A stretch of 64,000 nucleotides of DNA from an uncultured Acidimicrobiales bacterium (lineage in GTDB: Bacteria > Actinomycetota > Acidimicrobiia > Acidimicrobiales > SZUA-35), in the NCBI GenBank assembly GCA_938029215.1, contig CALHFG010000046.1, positions 1 through 64,000 of the forward strand. Reading direction: 5' to 3'. This document shows, piece after piece, positions 32,147 through 41,631 of this stretch; position 1 is the stretch's first letter, and every line of letters starts with the position of its first letter. The notes under the pieces were generated by a model that did no database searches, was not told the DNA's origin, and saw only the letters and a program-made list of their open reading frames with translations. A program made the translations under genes and the position numbers.

Positions 32147-33409
32147 TTAGAGCGTGGCTACGGCTTCGGCAAACGCGGAGATCGTCTGTTCAATTTCAGA
32201 ATCGCCATGGGCCAGGCTGGGAAACAAGACCTCATAAGGCCCTGGTGCAAGGGCGATGCCGCGTTCCAGCAGTCCATGGAAAAGAGGAGCGAAATGACCG
32301 GTGCTGGCCGATGCGGTGGCACCGTCGTTGTCAACGACGGGCTGATCGGCGAAGAAGAAGCCGAGGAGGGGTCCGACCTGAGGAACCTGGACCGAGATCG
32401 GAGACGAATCGAATGCGGCGCGGATGCCGTCTGCTAGCCGTTCGGCGGTAGTGGTCAATTGCAGATAGGCGTCGTGATCGAGCAGTTCGAGTGTTGCCAG
32501 CCCCGCCGCGATCGCCAATGGGTTGCCACTGAGCGTGCCGCCTTGGTAGACCGGCCCGAGGGGTGCCACATGGGCCATGACTTGGCGGGTTCCGCCGTAG
32601 GCCCCCACGGGGAGCCCGCCGCCGATGACTTTTCCGAACGCCCACACGTCGGGGGTTACCCCACTCCATTCGACCGCGCCGCCGTAGCCGAGCCGGAATC
32701 CGGTAATGACTTCGTCGAACAACAGCATCGCTCCGACGCGATCGCACTCGTCGCGTAGACCTTGAAGGAAGCCAGGAACGGGCGGAACCAGCCCCATGTT
32801 GGCGGCAATCGGCTCGACCGCGACCACCGCAACATCGTCATCGAGACGCGGCACTTGGTTGTACGGAAGAACCATCGTGTCGGCGACAACGCTGTCGGGC
32901 ACACCGGCAGACCCGCTGAGACCCTGGTTTTGCACGCCTGAGCCTGCTGCGGCCAAGAGTGCATCGACGTGGCCGTGGTAGCACCCATCGAACTTGACGA
33001 TCTTGCTGCGACCGGTGGCCCCGCGGGCGAGTCGAATCGCCGACATCGCCGCCTCGGTACCACTGGAGGTCATTCGCAACATCTCCAGACCAGGAATCCG
33101 TTCGGCAACAAGCTCGGCTAGTTCGAGCTCGCCGATGGTCGGTGCCCCGTAGCTGGTCCCTCGTTGAGCTGCATGGGTAATTGCCGCGACGACCGTGGGG
33201 TGAGCATGGCCAAGGATGGCGGGCCCGTAGCTCTGCACGTAGTCGATGTAGCGAGTGCCCTCGATATCGAAGATGTAGGGGCCCTCGCCGCGGTCGACCA
33301 CATAGGGGGTCCCTCCGACGGAACGAAAGCTTCGGACGGGACTGTTGACCCCGCCGACGAGTACCTGCTTTGAGGCTTCAAACGCAGCCTCGTTTGTACT
33401 GAATCTCAT
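32147..33409 (-). CDS. hemL: Glutamate-1-semialdehyde 2,1-aminomutase
   Basis: PLP enzyme making 5-aminolevulinate from glutamate-1-semialdehyde in the C5 haem pathway. At 420 residues, it shows GGVNSPVRSF, the PLP-Lys motif FGKVIGGGLPVGAYGG and LFDEVITGFR. ATG at 33409 after GAGGTTGAAG is preferred to the TTG two codons upstream. It follows hemB after 45 nt in the same direction, so hemB-hemL is probably an operon. Confidence 0.96.
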   Translation of the reverse strand: MRFSTNEAAFEASKQVLVGGVNSPVRSFRSVGGTPYVVDRGEGPYIFDIEGTRYIDYVQSYGPAILGHAHPTVVAAITHAAQRGTSYGAPTIGELELAELVAERIPGLEMLRMTSSGTEAAMSAIRLARGATGRSKIVKFDGCYHGHVDALLAAAGSGVQNQGLSGSAGVPDSVVADTMVLPYNQVPRLDDDVAVVAVEPIAANMGLVPPVPGFLQGLRDECDRVGAMLLFDEVITGFRLGYGGAVEWSGVTPDVWAFGKVIGGGLPVGAYGGTRQVMAHVAPLGPVYQGGTLSGNPLAIAAGLATLELLDHDAYLQLTTTAERLADGIRAAFDSSPISVQVPQVGPLLGFFFADQPVVDNDGATASASTGHFAPLFHGLLERGIALAPGPYEVLFPSLAHGDSEIEQTISAFAEAVATL

Positions 33410-33454
33410 CTTCAACCTCGGGTTGGGGTGTTCGGTAGAGTCTTGGTCACAGAG

Positions 33455-34438
33455 TTACTGGCGAGCGAGCGCTCCGGCGACTTCGTCAGCAAAGTAGGTG
33501 AGGATCATGTCGGCTCCGGCACGCTTGATGCTGGTGAGGATCTCGAACATGGCGGCGTCCCCGTCGATCCAGCCGTTCGCCGCGGCAGCCTTGACCATCG
33601 CGTATTCCCCGCTCACGTGGTAGGCCGCAACCGGCACGTTCGTGATCGCCCGGGCCGCGGCGACGATGTCCAGGTAGGCCAGGGCGGGCTTCACCATCAC
33701 CATGTCTGCCCCCTCGGAGAGGTCGAACGTAATCTCTTCAATGGCCTCACGGGCGTTGCGATAGTCCTGCTGATACGCCTTGCGATTGCCGCCATCGGCG
33801 ATCGTCACGTCGACCGCATCTCGGAACGGACCGTAGAAGGAACTGGCGTACTTCGCTGCGTATGCCATGATCGCAACGTCGGTGTGATCCTCAGAGTCGA
33901 GCGCGTCTCGGATGGCAAGAACTTGCCCGTCCATCATTCCCGAGGGGGCACATATGTCGGCGCCAGCTTCGGCCTGGGCTAGGGCGATCTCGGCATACAC
34001 CTCCAGCGTGGCGTCGTTGTCCACGCGCCCGTCGGGCGTGACGATTCCGCAATGACCATGACTGGTGTACTCGTCTACGCAAAGGTCTGCCATCAGCACC
34101 ATGTCGTCTCCGAGGTCCGAGCGGAGATTCTGTAACGCCACCTGAACCACGCCCGAGGGGTTTGATGCCTCGGAACCAACGGCATCCTTCGTCTCGGGAA
34201 GGCCGAAAAGGATCACCGCTGGCACACCCAAGGAAGCAAGGCGATCCACCTCAACACGCAGCGAGTCTTGGCTGTGCTGCATCACGCCCGGCAACGATGT
34301 GATCTCTCGCGGCTGGGTGAGGGTCTCGCTGACAAACAACGGCGCGATCAGATCGTCCACGGTGAGCGAGGTCTCGGCAACCATTCGGCGCAGCGTTTCG
34401 GTCCGTCGGAGTCGGCGCAGTCGGCGTTGAGGGAACAC
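33455..34438 (-). CDS. hemB: Delta-aminolevulinic acid dehydratase (porphobilinogen synthase)
   Basis: Condenses two 5-aminolevulinates to porphobilinogen, the step after HemL. At 327 residues, it has catalytic lysines in VMVKPALAYLDI and AYAAKYASSFYGPFRDAV. The metal site reads LCVDEYTSHGHCG: two cysteines and one Asp instead of three zinc cysteines, a variant I recall from other actinobacteria. GTG start. Upstream lies the divergent ECF sigma gene. Confidence 0.96.
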   Translation of the reverse strand: MFPQRRLRRLRRTETLRRMVAETSLTVDDLIAPLFVSETLTQPREITSLPGVMQHSQDSLRVEVDRLASLGVPAVILFGLPETKDAVGSEASNPSGVVQVALQNLRSDLGDDMVLMADLCVDEYTSHGHCGIVTPDGRVDNDATLEVYAEIALAQAEAGADICAPSGMMDGQVLAIRDALDSEDHTDVAIMAYAAKYASSFYGPFRDAVDVTIADGGNRKAYQQDYRNAREAIEEITFDLSEGADMVMVKPALAYLDIVAAARAITNVPVAAYHVSGEYAMVKAAAANGWIDGDAAMFEILTSIKRAGADMILTYFADEVAGALARQ

Positions 34439-34554
34439 ATCCCAAGGGTATTCCCGATCGGCGGCACGACCACCGACCTCGACTCAGCGCAAAGAGTCTC
34501 TAAGATTTCCTCTACACGATGGAAGGATGATGGGTAGCCCGTCGTCAGAGGGGT

Positions 34555-35157
34555 ATGAAATCAGCCACGGCCTCGTTATCGATGGCCCCCACAGTCGGAG
34601 CACCCCGTATGGTCGGGACCCAGCAGTCGGCTCTTGTTGAACAGGCCCAAACCGGTGACCAACGAGCCTTTACCACCCTCCTACGGGATCACGACGACAA
34701 GATGCGTGGCCTTGCCTTTCAGCTGCTCGGAAATCAAACAGCAATGGACGATGCGCTGCAAGACGCGTATCTCAAGGCATACACCTCACTCCCCCGGTTC
34801 CGACAGGACGCCGCATTTGGTACGTGGCTCTATCGAATCGTCTACACCACCTGTATCGATCACCTGCGCCGAAGGAGCCGGCGACGGGAGGTTGGCCTGC
34901 AGGCCGTGCGAGACCTTCCGACATCGGAAGACCAAGCGCAGCGACTCGCTACCCAGGACCAGGTAACGAGGGCGCTGACAACGCTGAGCACCGATCACAA
35001 GGCTGCGCTGATTCTGATCGATCGCGAAGGCCTTTCCTACGACGAGGCCTCGCTCATTCTGGACATCCCAGCCGGCACGATCGCCAGCCGGCTTAATCGG
35101 GCCCGAACAGCGTTTCGCGCCGCCCTGACAACGAACGAAGGACCCGCAGACCGATGA
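34555..35157 (+). CDS. ECF-family RNA polymerase sigma factor
   Basis: Region 2 is seen in LLGNQTAMDDALQDAYLKAYTSLPRF followed by TWLYRIVYTTCIDHLRRR. Region 4 is LSYDEASLILDIPAGTIASRLNRARTAFR. Length about 200, with possible downstream starts (ATG 34585, 34609). It overlaps the next gene by 4 nt (ATGA), which encodes a one-helix membrane protein with an anti-sigma-like N-terminus. The signal is therefore probably extracytoplasmic. Confidence 0.93.
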   Translation: MKSATASLSMAPTVGAPRMVGTQQSALVEQAQTGDQRAFTTLLRDHDDKMRGLAFQLLGNQTAMDDALQDAYLKAYTSLPRFRQDAAFGTWLYRIVYTTCIDHLRRRSRRREVGLQAVRDLPTSEDQAQRLATQDQVTRALTTLSTDHKAALILIDREGLSYDEASLILDIPAGTIASRLNRARTAFRAALTTNEGPADR

Positions 35158-36437
35158 ACGAATCGAACCCCAACAACGACATCTCCACCGCCCTCGGACA
35201 ACTACCCGATGCACCCGCCCACGGTGAAGGGTTCTGGGACGAGCTGAACACGAGCCTTTCAATGCAATCGGTTGCGGAAACCCCCGACCAACGTGGCCGT
35301 CGCCCTTTCGGTTTGCTGGCCGCAGTGGCGGCCGCCGCCGCTGTCGTCGTTGGCGGAGTCCTCGCCTTCGGCTCGTTTTCAGACCCGAACCCCACCGTCC
35401 TGCTGGAAGCGGCTGAAGCGACCACAACAACGGTTCAGGAGGCAACGACTACACCATCGACACAGCCATCGACACAGCCCCCAACGACCCAGGCAGCCAC
35501 AACGACAACAGCACCAGCGACGGACTCGTCGGTACTGTTTCCCGAGCGGGTCACCTCGGATCGATTTCTCTACGACGTCGGCCTTCCCGATTCATTCAGG
35601 CTGGTGAGCTCGAGCGGCCGCGGTATTCGTATCGAGGGGCCATTCAACACCACGTTTGAGACAACCAACGTCATCTTTGGCGACGTCGATACCCTGGCGA
35701 CCTACGACGAGGCGTTCGGTCAAGAAGAACTGGTCCAACAGAGCCAGATCACGATCCCCTTGTTCGATCGCGAGTCGACCGGGCTCATCGACCGTGGCGT
35801 CATCTTGGCCGTCGACCAGTGGACCTACCGGGGTGGCCTTCAAGACAACCGGGTCGTGCGGGTGTACAACTTCAACGATCGATCGATTCGAGCTGAGCTC
35901 GCATGGGACAACGCCCCTGCGGCCACCTTCATGCCGACGCTCCTGCTCGACGACATCAGAATGTTCAACGCTGCATTGGACCTGCCGGAGTGCTCGAGCT
36001 TTGGCCTCACACCGCACGCCACCCCCGCAGAACTCAACGAGGCGCAAGCCATCACCTATGACGCCATCCTGCAGGCACTGGAAACGTGCGACTGGAATGC
36101 TCTCGAAGCCTTGATCCCAATTAGCGGTTTCTCGGCTTCCTTCGGAGGCGGTGAGGCTCCAGACCTCTGGCGCACCGCCGAGGCATATGGTGAGACGCCG
36201 CTGGACGCACTCCACACCACCCTCGGGCTCGAGATCGGCGTCGACACCAACGAAGCGGTCTGGCCCAAGGCGTTCAGGCAGGACTGGAGCGACGTCAGTG
36301 AAGCCTCAAAGGAACAGCTCCGACAGGCCGGATACACCGCCGAGGACTTCGCGGCGTTCGCCGAGATTGGATTTGCTGGCTACCGAACAGCCATAGATAC
36401 CAACGGGAATTGGACGTTCTTCATCGCCGGCGACTAG
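35154..36437 (+). CDS. Single-pass membrane protein, putative anti-sigma factor with Thr-rich linker
   Basis: The N-terminal cytosolic part (about residues 1-50) has the LGQLPDAPAHGEGFWDEL pattern of anti-sigma factors encoded after ECF sigmas. One membrane helix (about 52-75, LLAAVAAAAAVVVGGVLAF) is followed by a Thr/Gln/Pro-rich linker (TTTTVQEATTTPSTQ) and an extracytoplasmic domain of about 300 residues with few cysteines. That domain matches no family I recognise and would be the sensor. No zinc-finger motif is present. The ATGA overlap with the sigma gene supports the partnership. Confidence 0.75.
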   Translation: MNESNPNNDISTALGQLPDAPAHGEGFWDELNTSLSMQSVAETPDQRGRRPFGLLAAVAAAAAVVVGGVLAFGSFSDPNPTVLLEAAEATTTTVQEATTTPSTQPSTQPPTTQAATTTTAPATDSSVLFPERVTSDRFLYDVGLPDSFRLVSSSGRGIRIEGPFNTTFETTNVIFGDVDTLATYDEAFGQEELVQQSQITIPLFDRESTGLIDRGVILAVDQWTYRGGLQDNRVVRVYNFNDRSIRAELAWDNAPAATFMPTLLLDDIRMFNAALDLPECSSFGLTPHATPAELNEAQAITYDAILQALETCDWNALEALIPISGFSASFGGGEAPDLWRTAEAYGETPLDALHTTLGLEIGVDTNEAVWPKAFRQDWSDVSEASKEQLRQAGYTAEDFAAFAEIGFAGYRTAIDTNGNWTFFIAGD

Positions 36438-36445
36438 ATCGCTGC

Positions 36446-37270
36446 TCAGTTTCGAAACGCCAGCTGCACTGCCAGCGCAGCTTCATGTTCGGCGGTGTTT
36501 TCTTCATCGTGCGCGGCCAGCCACCGGAACAGCTCTGCAGCCCGATCGTGCCGGCCGCTGGTAGCGAGTGAGCGCACCAACGCCTTGTGATCGTTCAGGC
36601 CAGCCCCGGGGACGCCGAGTGCAAGCTCATGGGCGCCGATAAATGCGGCAATGTCACCGGACCGGATCGCGGCGTTCTTGATGTTGGCGATGATCCGGCT
36701 GGCGACAAACGGGGTCGGCGTAGGCCACAGCATCTTCTCAGTGAATACCGCGGCCGGAGGCGTGACCGCATCGAAGATCTGCTGGGCACCGCTGGCGGAT
36801 AGTTCTCGCCCGCCACCGAAAGGGTCGAACCATCGATCGGGAGCAACCGAGGGGTTCGTCGCATGGCCGATCAGAAAGTGGCCCGGCATCCCGACGGGGC
36901 TGAGGTCGACGCCAAGCCGCTTACCAATCTCTATGGCCACAACCGCGAGGCTGATCGGGTTACCCAGACGGGTCTCAAGCACCCGGTGGAGAAGTGAGTT
37001 GGACAATGCGTAGTAGTTGGCCGTGTTCGGTGCGAATCCGAGTGATCCGAAGACGTGTTCCATGACCTCGCTCGGATCAACCAACGATTGGTCCACAGCA
37101 CTTGCCAGCGCATCAAGTTCATCGAGCGGCGCTGCCTCCGGCGGAGCGTCGCGATCGATGCCGACCGCGATCGCAGCAGCCACCCGATCCATGGAGATTG
37201 CGGGGTCTTCAAGCAACGAGCGCAGATATTGCGCATGCGGATTCAGCGGTTCGATCGTTGCAGTGTGCAC
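36446..37270 (-). CDS. SirB1-family transglutaminase-like protein
   Basis: A 274-residue cytosolic protein. The core NSLLHRVLETRLGNPISLAVVAIEIGKRLGV followed by GMPGHFLIG is the SirB1/YchA signature, a transglutaminase-like fold with tetratricopeptide-like C-terminal helices (about residues 195-270). The biochemical role of the family is unsettled. It converges with the anti-sigma-like gene. Confidence 0.85.
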   Translation of the reverse strand: MHTATIEPLNPHAQYLRSLLEDPAISMDRVAAAIAVGIDRDAPPEAAPLDELDALASAVDQSLVDPSEVMEHVFGSLGFAPNTANYYALSNSLLHRVLETRLGNPISLAVVAIEIGKRLGVDLSPVGMPGHFLIGHATNPSVAPDRWFDPFGGGRELSASGAQQIFDAVTPPAAVFTEKMLWPTPTPFVASRIIANIKNAAIRSGDIAAFIGAHELALGVPGAGLNDHKALVRSLATSGRHDRAAELFRWLAAHDEENTAEHEAALAVQLAFRN

Positions 37271-37343
37271 TACATCCGGAACCGATTACAGACCATTCAG
37301 CCAACTGTTTCCTGACCGGTAAGAATGCGGTTGGCCCCACGGC

Positions 37344-37382
37344 ACAAAAAGACCAGACCCCGGGCGGGTGCCCGAGGTCTGG
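37344..37382 (-). terminator. Intrinsic terminator for the betaine-binding protein gene
   Basis: On the minus strand CCAGACCTCGGGC and GCCCGGGGTCTGG form a 13-bp stem (one U-G wobble) around the loop ACCC, followed by TCTTTTTG. It lies 29 nt past the stop of proX-like gene. On the opposite strand the wobble becomes a C-A mismatch and the trailing A-rich tract gives no U-run, so it acts on the minus strand. Confidence 0.9.
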
Positions 37383-37410
37383 CTTCTAAAGGAATGCTGA
37401 GACGAAACGC

Positions 37411-38388
37411 CTAGCTCGGGAGCCAGGCCTTCCATGTGTCTGCGTTGGCGTCGACCCAACGCGCCGCCACGACCGCAGGATCTTCACCGTCGATCTCCAT
37501 CGCGGGAAGCATCGACAGCTGATCTTCGTTGGAAAGCGTAAACGCATTCAAGAAGTCGTACACGGCCGCATCCTTGTCCTTGAGCTTGGCCGAAACGGCC
37601 TTGAAGATTGGGTCTTCGGGGTAGTCGCAGTCCACGCCGCCATCACCAGATGCCTGCGATGCGCCGCAAGCCTCGTTGAATTCGGGCAGCGCCACCTTCT
37701 TGAGGTTGTACTTAGAGACCGCCGCAGTGGGCTCCCACCAATACATCAGGACGGGCTCCTTGGCGGCCACACGGGCATCGAGTTCTGCGACGGTGGCGGG
37801 CTCTGATCCGGAGAACTGCACCTCAAACGGCAGGTTGAGGTTCTCGATGATTTGAGCGTCGAACTCGGAGTAGCTGGGGTCGGTGCCCAAGAAGCGACCC
37901 TTATCGCCGGTCTCAGCCGTGGCGAAGAGCTTGGCGTTGGCGGGGTCGGAGTATCCCTCCCAGGTGGCAAGTGCGGGATTCTCTTCAATGACGTAGTCGG
38001 GAACGAACCAGCCGATCCGGCCAACGGCGCCAAGAGCACCAATGTTCTCGACGGTTCCAGCATCGAAGAAGGCGTTCTCGGCGTCGGTTACACCCGAGGG
38101 CCAGATCTCCAATACCGCATCGAGCGTTCCGTCGGCCATGCCGGTGAACATTGCGTCGTTTTCGTCGACCTCTGAGATCTCCACCGGATTGCCCAGCTCC
38201 GATTCGATGATGTTCTTTGCTACCTCCACGTTGAGCCGGGAAGCGGACCACGGATTCACAATGAGCGTGATGGTCTCTTTGCTGTCGTCCGGGCCAGTGG
38301 CGCCGTCGGAAGCACTGTCGGTACTACTCCCGCACGCCGCGGCGACGAGGCCAGCGACGGCTAGGAATGCGATAAGTCGTTTCAACAT
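37411..38388 (-). CDS. proX: Glycine betaine/choline ABC transporter substrate-binding lipoprotein
   Basis: The signal peptide has a lipobox ending at Cys19 (LVAAAC), so the protein is tethered outside the membrane. The OpuAC-type binding domain contains NPWSASRLN and EIWPSGV, aromatic regions expected to form the cage for a quaternary ammonium ligand. At 325 residues it is typical. GGAGGGG precedes the ATG. It is divergent from the ATPase and permease genes, with a strong terminator downstream. Symbol given by function. Confidence 0.9.
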   Translation of the reverse strand: MLKRLIAFLAVAGLVAAACGSSTDSASDGATGPDDSKETITLIVNPWSASRLNVEVAKNIIESELGNPVEISEVDENDAMFTGMADGTLDAVLEIWPSGVTDAENAFFDAGTVENIGALGAVGRIGWFVPDYVIEENPALATWEGYSDPANAKLFATAETGDKGRFLGTDPSYSEFDAQIIENLNLPFEVQFSGSEPATVAELDARVAAKEPVLMYWWEPTAAVSKYNLKKVALPEFNEACGASQASGDGGVDCDYPEDPIFKAVSAKLKDKDAAVYDFLNAFTLSNEDQLSMLPAMEIDGEDPAVVAARWVDANADTWKAWLPS

Positions 38389-38446
38389 GGATCCCCTCCA
38401 TCAGTTCATCGGCAGCAGTTGCCAGTGCCTATTACCCTACTCATCT

Positions 38447-39481
38447 GTGAGTAATGACGCCGACCGACCCGTCTGCCTCGAAGCGAAGGGCGTATGGAAA
38501 GTCTTCGGCGCCAAGACTGACGCGGCGATTCAAATGTCCAATGCCGGTTCGACTCGGGCCGAGGTTCTGAAAGCGACCGGCTGCACGATCGGCGTGAAAG
38601 ACGTATCTCTCCAAGTCCAGCGCGGCGAGACGTTCGTCGTCATGGGGTTATCGGGATCGGGAAAGTCGACGCTGGTTCGGTGCATCGCGCAACTCACCGA
38701 CAGCACCCTGGGGAACGTGCTGCTGGACGGCGAGGACCTCACCGCCATGGATAGTTCCTCGCTCCGCGAGGTTCGCCGCCAAAAGCTCTCCATGGTCTTC
38801 CAGCACTTTGGCCTCTTCCCGCATCGCACCGTCATAGACAACGCCGCCTATGGCCTCGAGGTCCAAAAGGTCCCGAAGTCCCAACGGCTCGAGCGTGCCC
38901 GCGACGTCTTGAGCGAGGTTGGACTGCAGGGGTATGAGTTGCACTACCCCGGCCAACTCTCCGGCGGAATGCAGCAACGGGTTGGCCTGGCTCGGGCACT
39001 AACTGTGGATCCAGAAATTCTGTTCTTCGATGAGCCCTTCAGCGCCCTCGATCCACTGATTCGTCGCGATATGCAGGACCAGCTGCTCGATCTACAGCAA
39101 CGTCTTCAGCGAACGATTGTTTTCATCACCCACGATTTCGCGGAAGCGATAAAGCTCGGCGACCGGATTGCCATCATGAAGGACGGCGTTTTCGATCAGG
39201 TTGGCACAGCGAGCGAGCTGATCACCGAACCGGCGACCGACTATGTCCGCGAGTTCACCGAGGACATCCCCAAGACCAAGGTTCTCACCGCCGCCGATGT
39301 TATGTCCGCACCCACCGACACGGCGATGTCGGGGACGGTGCACGCATCGGACACCATCGAAAGCCTGCTTCCGGTTCTGCTCAAACACGGCGAGCCGGTT
39401 GGAGTAGTCGATGCCTCTGGTCAAACGGTGGGGATCGTCAATCGAGCAGCGGTAGCCGATCTTCTTGCGGGGGCCCAGTGA
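38447..39481 (+). CDS. proV: Glycine betaine/proline-type ABC transporter ATP-binding protein with CBS domain
   Basis: ATPase with Walker [11 protein letters not shown]-loop [14 protein letters not shown], signature [15 protein letters not shown], Walker [14 protein letters not shown] and a C-terminal CBS-like region (about 285-344, ending [10 protein letters not shown]). The [11 protein letters not shown] sequence and the CBS tail mark the ProV/OpuAA group. The GTG at 38447 is chosen because the ORF upstream overlaps the divergent binding-protein gene. Its stop overlaps the permease start by 4 nt. Confidence 0.93.
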   Translation: MSNDADRPVCLEAKGVWKVFGAKTDAAIQMSNAGSTRAEVLKATGCTIGVKDVSLQVQRGETFVVMGLSGSGKSTLVRCIAQLTDSTLGNVLLDGEDLTAMDSSSLREVRRQKLSMVFQHFGLFPHRTVIDNAAYGLEVQKVPKSQRLERARDVLSEVGLQGYELHYPGQLSGGMQQRVGLARALTVDPEILFFDEPFSALDPLIRRDMQDQLLDLQQRLQRTIVFITHDFAEAIKLGDRIAIMKDGVFDQVGTASELITEPATDYVREFTEDIPKTKVLTAADVMSAPTDTAMSGTVHASDTIESLLPVLLKHGEPVGVVDASGQTVGIVNRAAVADLLAGAQ

Positions 39482-41400
39482 CCGCCACGGTCCCCACCAT
39501 CACTCCTTCGGTCGACTCCCACACATTGCGCAGGTGGGGACCGCTGGCCGGTCTCGCTGCAGGGGCCGTTGTGCTCCAAGTGGTGTTCGGTGCGAGCGAG
39601 AACTTCCCGGCCCGATGGGACACAACGTTCGCTGCACCTATCGACGACGCAGGCAACTGGCTGCGAGCGAACCGTCAAACCCACCCGGTCTTCACTGGCT
39701 TCTTCACGCCGCTTCGCACGGTCGTCGATGCGATCATCAACGCGTTTACCGACATCCTGTTGTGGCTGCCCTGGTACGCAGTTCTCGCGTTGGCCGCCGC
39801 CGTACCCGCCCGCGTACGGATGTACCGAGCGGCCGCCACCATCGTTGGCGCATTGTTGTACACCGGCCTCATCGGTTTCTGGGAAGAGACGATGCAAACG
39901 TTGGCCCTCATGTCCACCGCGGTCTTTCTCGCAGTGCTCATCGGTCTTCCTCTGGGAGTCATCGCCGCCTTTCGGCCGGGCTTCGAGGCGGCTCTGCGGC
40001 CGGTGCTCGATGTAATGCAAACCGTCCCCGCGTTCATCTACTTCCTTCCACTCTTCATGCTGTTCAGCATCGGCAACGTGCCGGGCACCGTGGCCACGTT
40101 GATCTACGCCCTGCCGCCGGTCGTGCGTCTCACAACGTTGGGAATCCAGTCTGTCCCAGAATCGGCGGTTCAAGCATCGGAGATGTACGGCGCCACTCCC
40201 CGGCAGACCTTGTTCAAAGTGCAGCTTCCGATGGCGATTCCCTCGATCATCACCGGATTGTCTCAGACGATCATGATGGCGCTCGGGGTCGTGGTTCTCG
40301 CCACACTCGTGGGGGCGAAGGGTCTCGGATCGCCAGTGCTCCAAAGCCTCAATCAGCGCCGCACCGGACGCGGCATTGCCGCGGGCCTGGCGATCATGGC
40401 GGTTGCGATGGTGTTGGACCGCATGTGGAAGTCGGCCGCGGAGCGGGATCCACTGAAACGACATGATCGTCGAACGCTGCTCGGAGTTCTGGGCGCGATC
40501 CTTGTCGCGATCACGATCGGCCGGTTTGCCTCGGTTGACACATTCCCAGAAGTTGCCGACTGGACCCTGTTCGACCCCGTCGACGACGGAGTCGTGTGGA
40601 TCCGAGACAACCTTCGGTGGGTCACTCGAACCTTCAACGACACACTGGTCACCTACGCCTTCCTGCCAGCCCGCGATCTACTGAGCACGACACTCGCCTG
40701 GCCCGTCGTGGTCTTCGTGACCGGCTGGGCCTGCTGGCGAGTCAAAGGGTTGGGGTTCGCCGCCTTTAGCGCCGCGAGCCTGCTCTTCATTGGTCTGATC
40801 GGTCTCTGGGACGAAGCGATCAGCACATTGGTCTCGGTCCTAATCGCTTCGGCTCTCGCTCTGGCCATTGCGATCCCGGTGGGAATCTGGGCGGGGCGTC
40901 GCCCAAAGGTCGAGGCGTTCATTAGCCCGATTCTGGATGGTCTCCAGACCATCCCTTCCCTGGTGTACATCATCCCGGTCGTTATCTTCTTTACCGTCGG
41001 CGTCGTACCAGGAATCGTTGCGACCATCCTGTACGCAATGGTGCCGGGGGTTCGGATAACCGCCCTAGGCATTAAGGAAGTCTCAACCGAGAGCTTGGAG
41101 GCCTCACGGACCTTCGGTGCCACTCCGCGGCAAACGTTGCTCGGCGTCCGGATACCCCTAGCTGCGCCCACCATCATGGCCGGAGTGAACCAGGTCATCA
41201 TGATGTCCTTGGCGATGGTCATCATCGCTGGGCTCGTTGGCGGTGGCGGGTTGGGATTTCAAACCGTGGTGGTCCTAAAAGACAGCGAGTTCGGGCTTGG
41301 GTTCGAAGTTGGAGCCGCACTGGTTTTGATGGCCATGATTCTCGACCGGTTTACCGAGGCTGCAGCCGACAAGATGCAGCCGCACCGGTCGGCCACCTAA
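39478..41400 (+). CDS. proW: Glycine betaine/proline-type ABC permease, two permease domains fused
   Basis: The 640-residue product is about twice normal ProW length. Each half has a set of membrane helices and a BPD_transp_1 domain: first half EAALRPVLDVMQTVPAFIYFLP, then SEMYGATPRQTLFKVQLPMAIP; second half VEAFISPILDGLQTIPSLVYIIP, then SRTFGATPRQTLLGVRIPLAAP. Both keep the EAA-loop region that docks the ATPase. The fusion would give a complete transmembrane part from one chain. GTG start overlapping the proV stop by 4 nt. Confidence 0.92.
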   Translation: MTATVPTITPSVDSHTLRRWGPLAGLAAGAVVLQVVFGASENFPARWDTTFAAPIDDAGNWLRANRQTHPVFTGFFTPLRTVVDAIINAFTDILLWLPWYAVLALAAAVPARVRMYRAAATIVGALLYTGLIGFWEETMQTLALMSTAVFLAVLIGLPLGVIAAFRPGFEAALRPVLDVMQTVPAFIYFLPLFMLFSIGNVPGTVATLIYALPPVVRLTTLGIQSVPESAVQASEMYGATPRQTLFKVQLPMAIPSIITGLSQTIMMALGVVVLATLVGAKGLGSPVLQSLNQRRTGRGIAAGLAIMAVAMVLDRMWKSAAERDPLKRHDRRTLLGVLGAILVAITIGRFASVDTFPEVADWTLFDPVDDGVVWIRDNLRWVTRTFNDTLVTYAFLPARDLLSTTLAWPVVVFVTGWACWRVKGLGFAAFSAASLLFIGLIGLWDEAISTLVSVLIASALALAIAIPVGIWAGRRPKVEAFISPILDGLQTIPSLVYIIPVVIFFTVGVVPGIVATILYAMVPGVRITALGIKEVSTESLEASRTFGATPRQTLLGVRIPLAAPTIMAGVNQVIMMSLAMVIIAGLVGGGGLGFQTVVVLKDSEFGLGFEVGAALVLMAMILDRFTEAAADKMQPHRSAT

Positions 41401-41452
41401 CCACTGGGTCTTTGGGGCAAATCGACGGGTAGCTCTGCCGATCTAGAAGTTG

Positions 41453-41471
41453 TTGTTACCTGCCGTAACAA
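41453..41471. promoter_or_regulatory. Perfect inverted repeat TTGTTAC-N5-GTAACAA
   Basis: A 19-bp operator-like palindrome with 7-bp arms lies in the 231-nt gap between proW and the desaturase gene, about 160 nt before the latter. Its size and symmetry fit a dimeric repressor site such as a TetR or GntR type. The gap holds nothing else I can support. Confidence 0.5.
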
Positions 41472-41631
41472 GACATACGAAGTGGTTTCAAGTACCTGCT
41501 TTGTCAATGCAATCTCGACGCAGCGAGATCGCTTGGTGTCGGAAACGTTGCGGCGGGCGAATTCGGCACCAAGCACCATGCAGGCTGTCGGACGTTTGAC
41601 GCCGAGAAGCGGGTTCGAATTACGCTACGGC

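Noticed and set aside
39421-40464. 347-codon minus-strand ORF opposite proW
   Set aside because: His/Arg/Gly-rich reverse shadow of a permease with no domain.
41397-41579. 60-codon minus-strand ORF between proW and the desaturase
   Set aside because: Covers the operator-like palindrome and lacks any coding signature.
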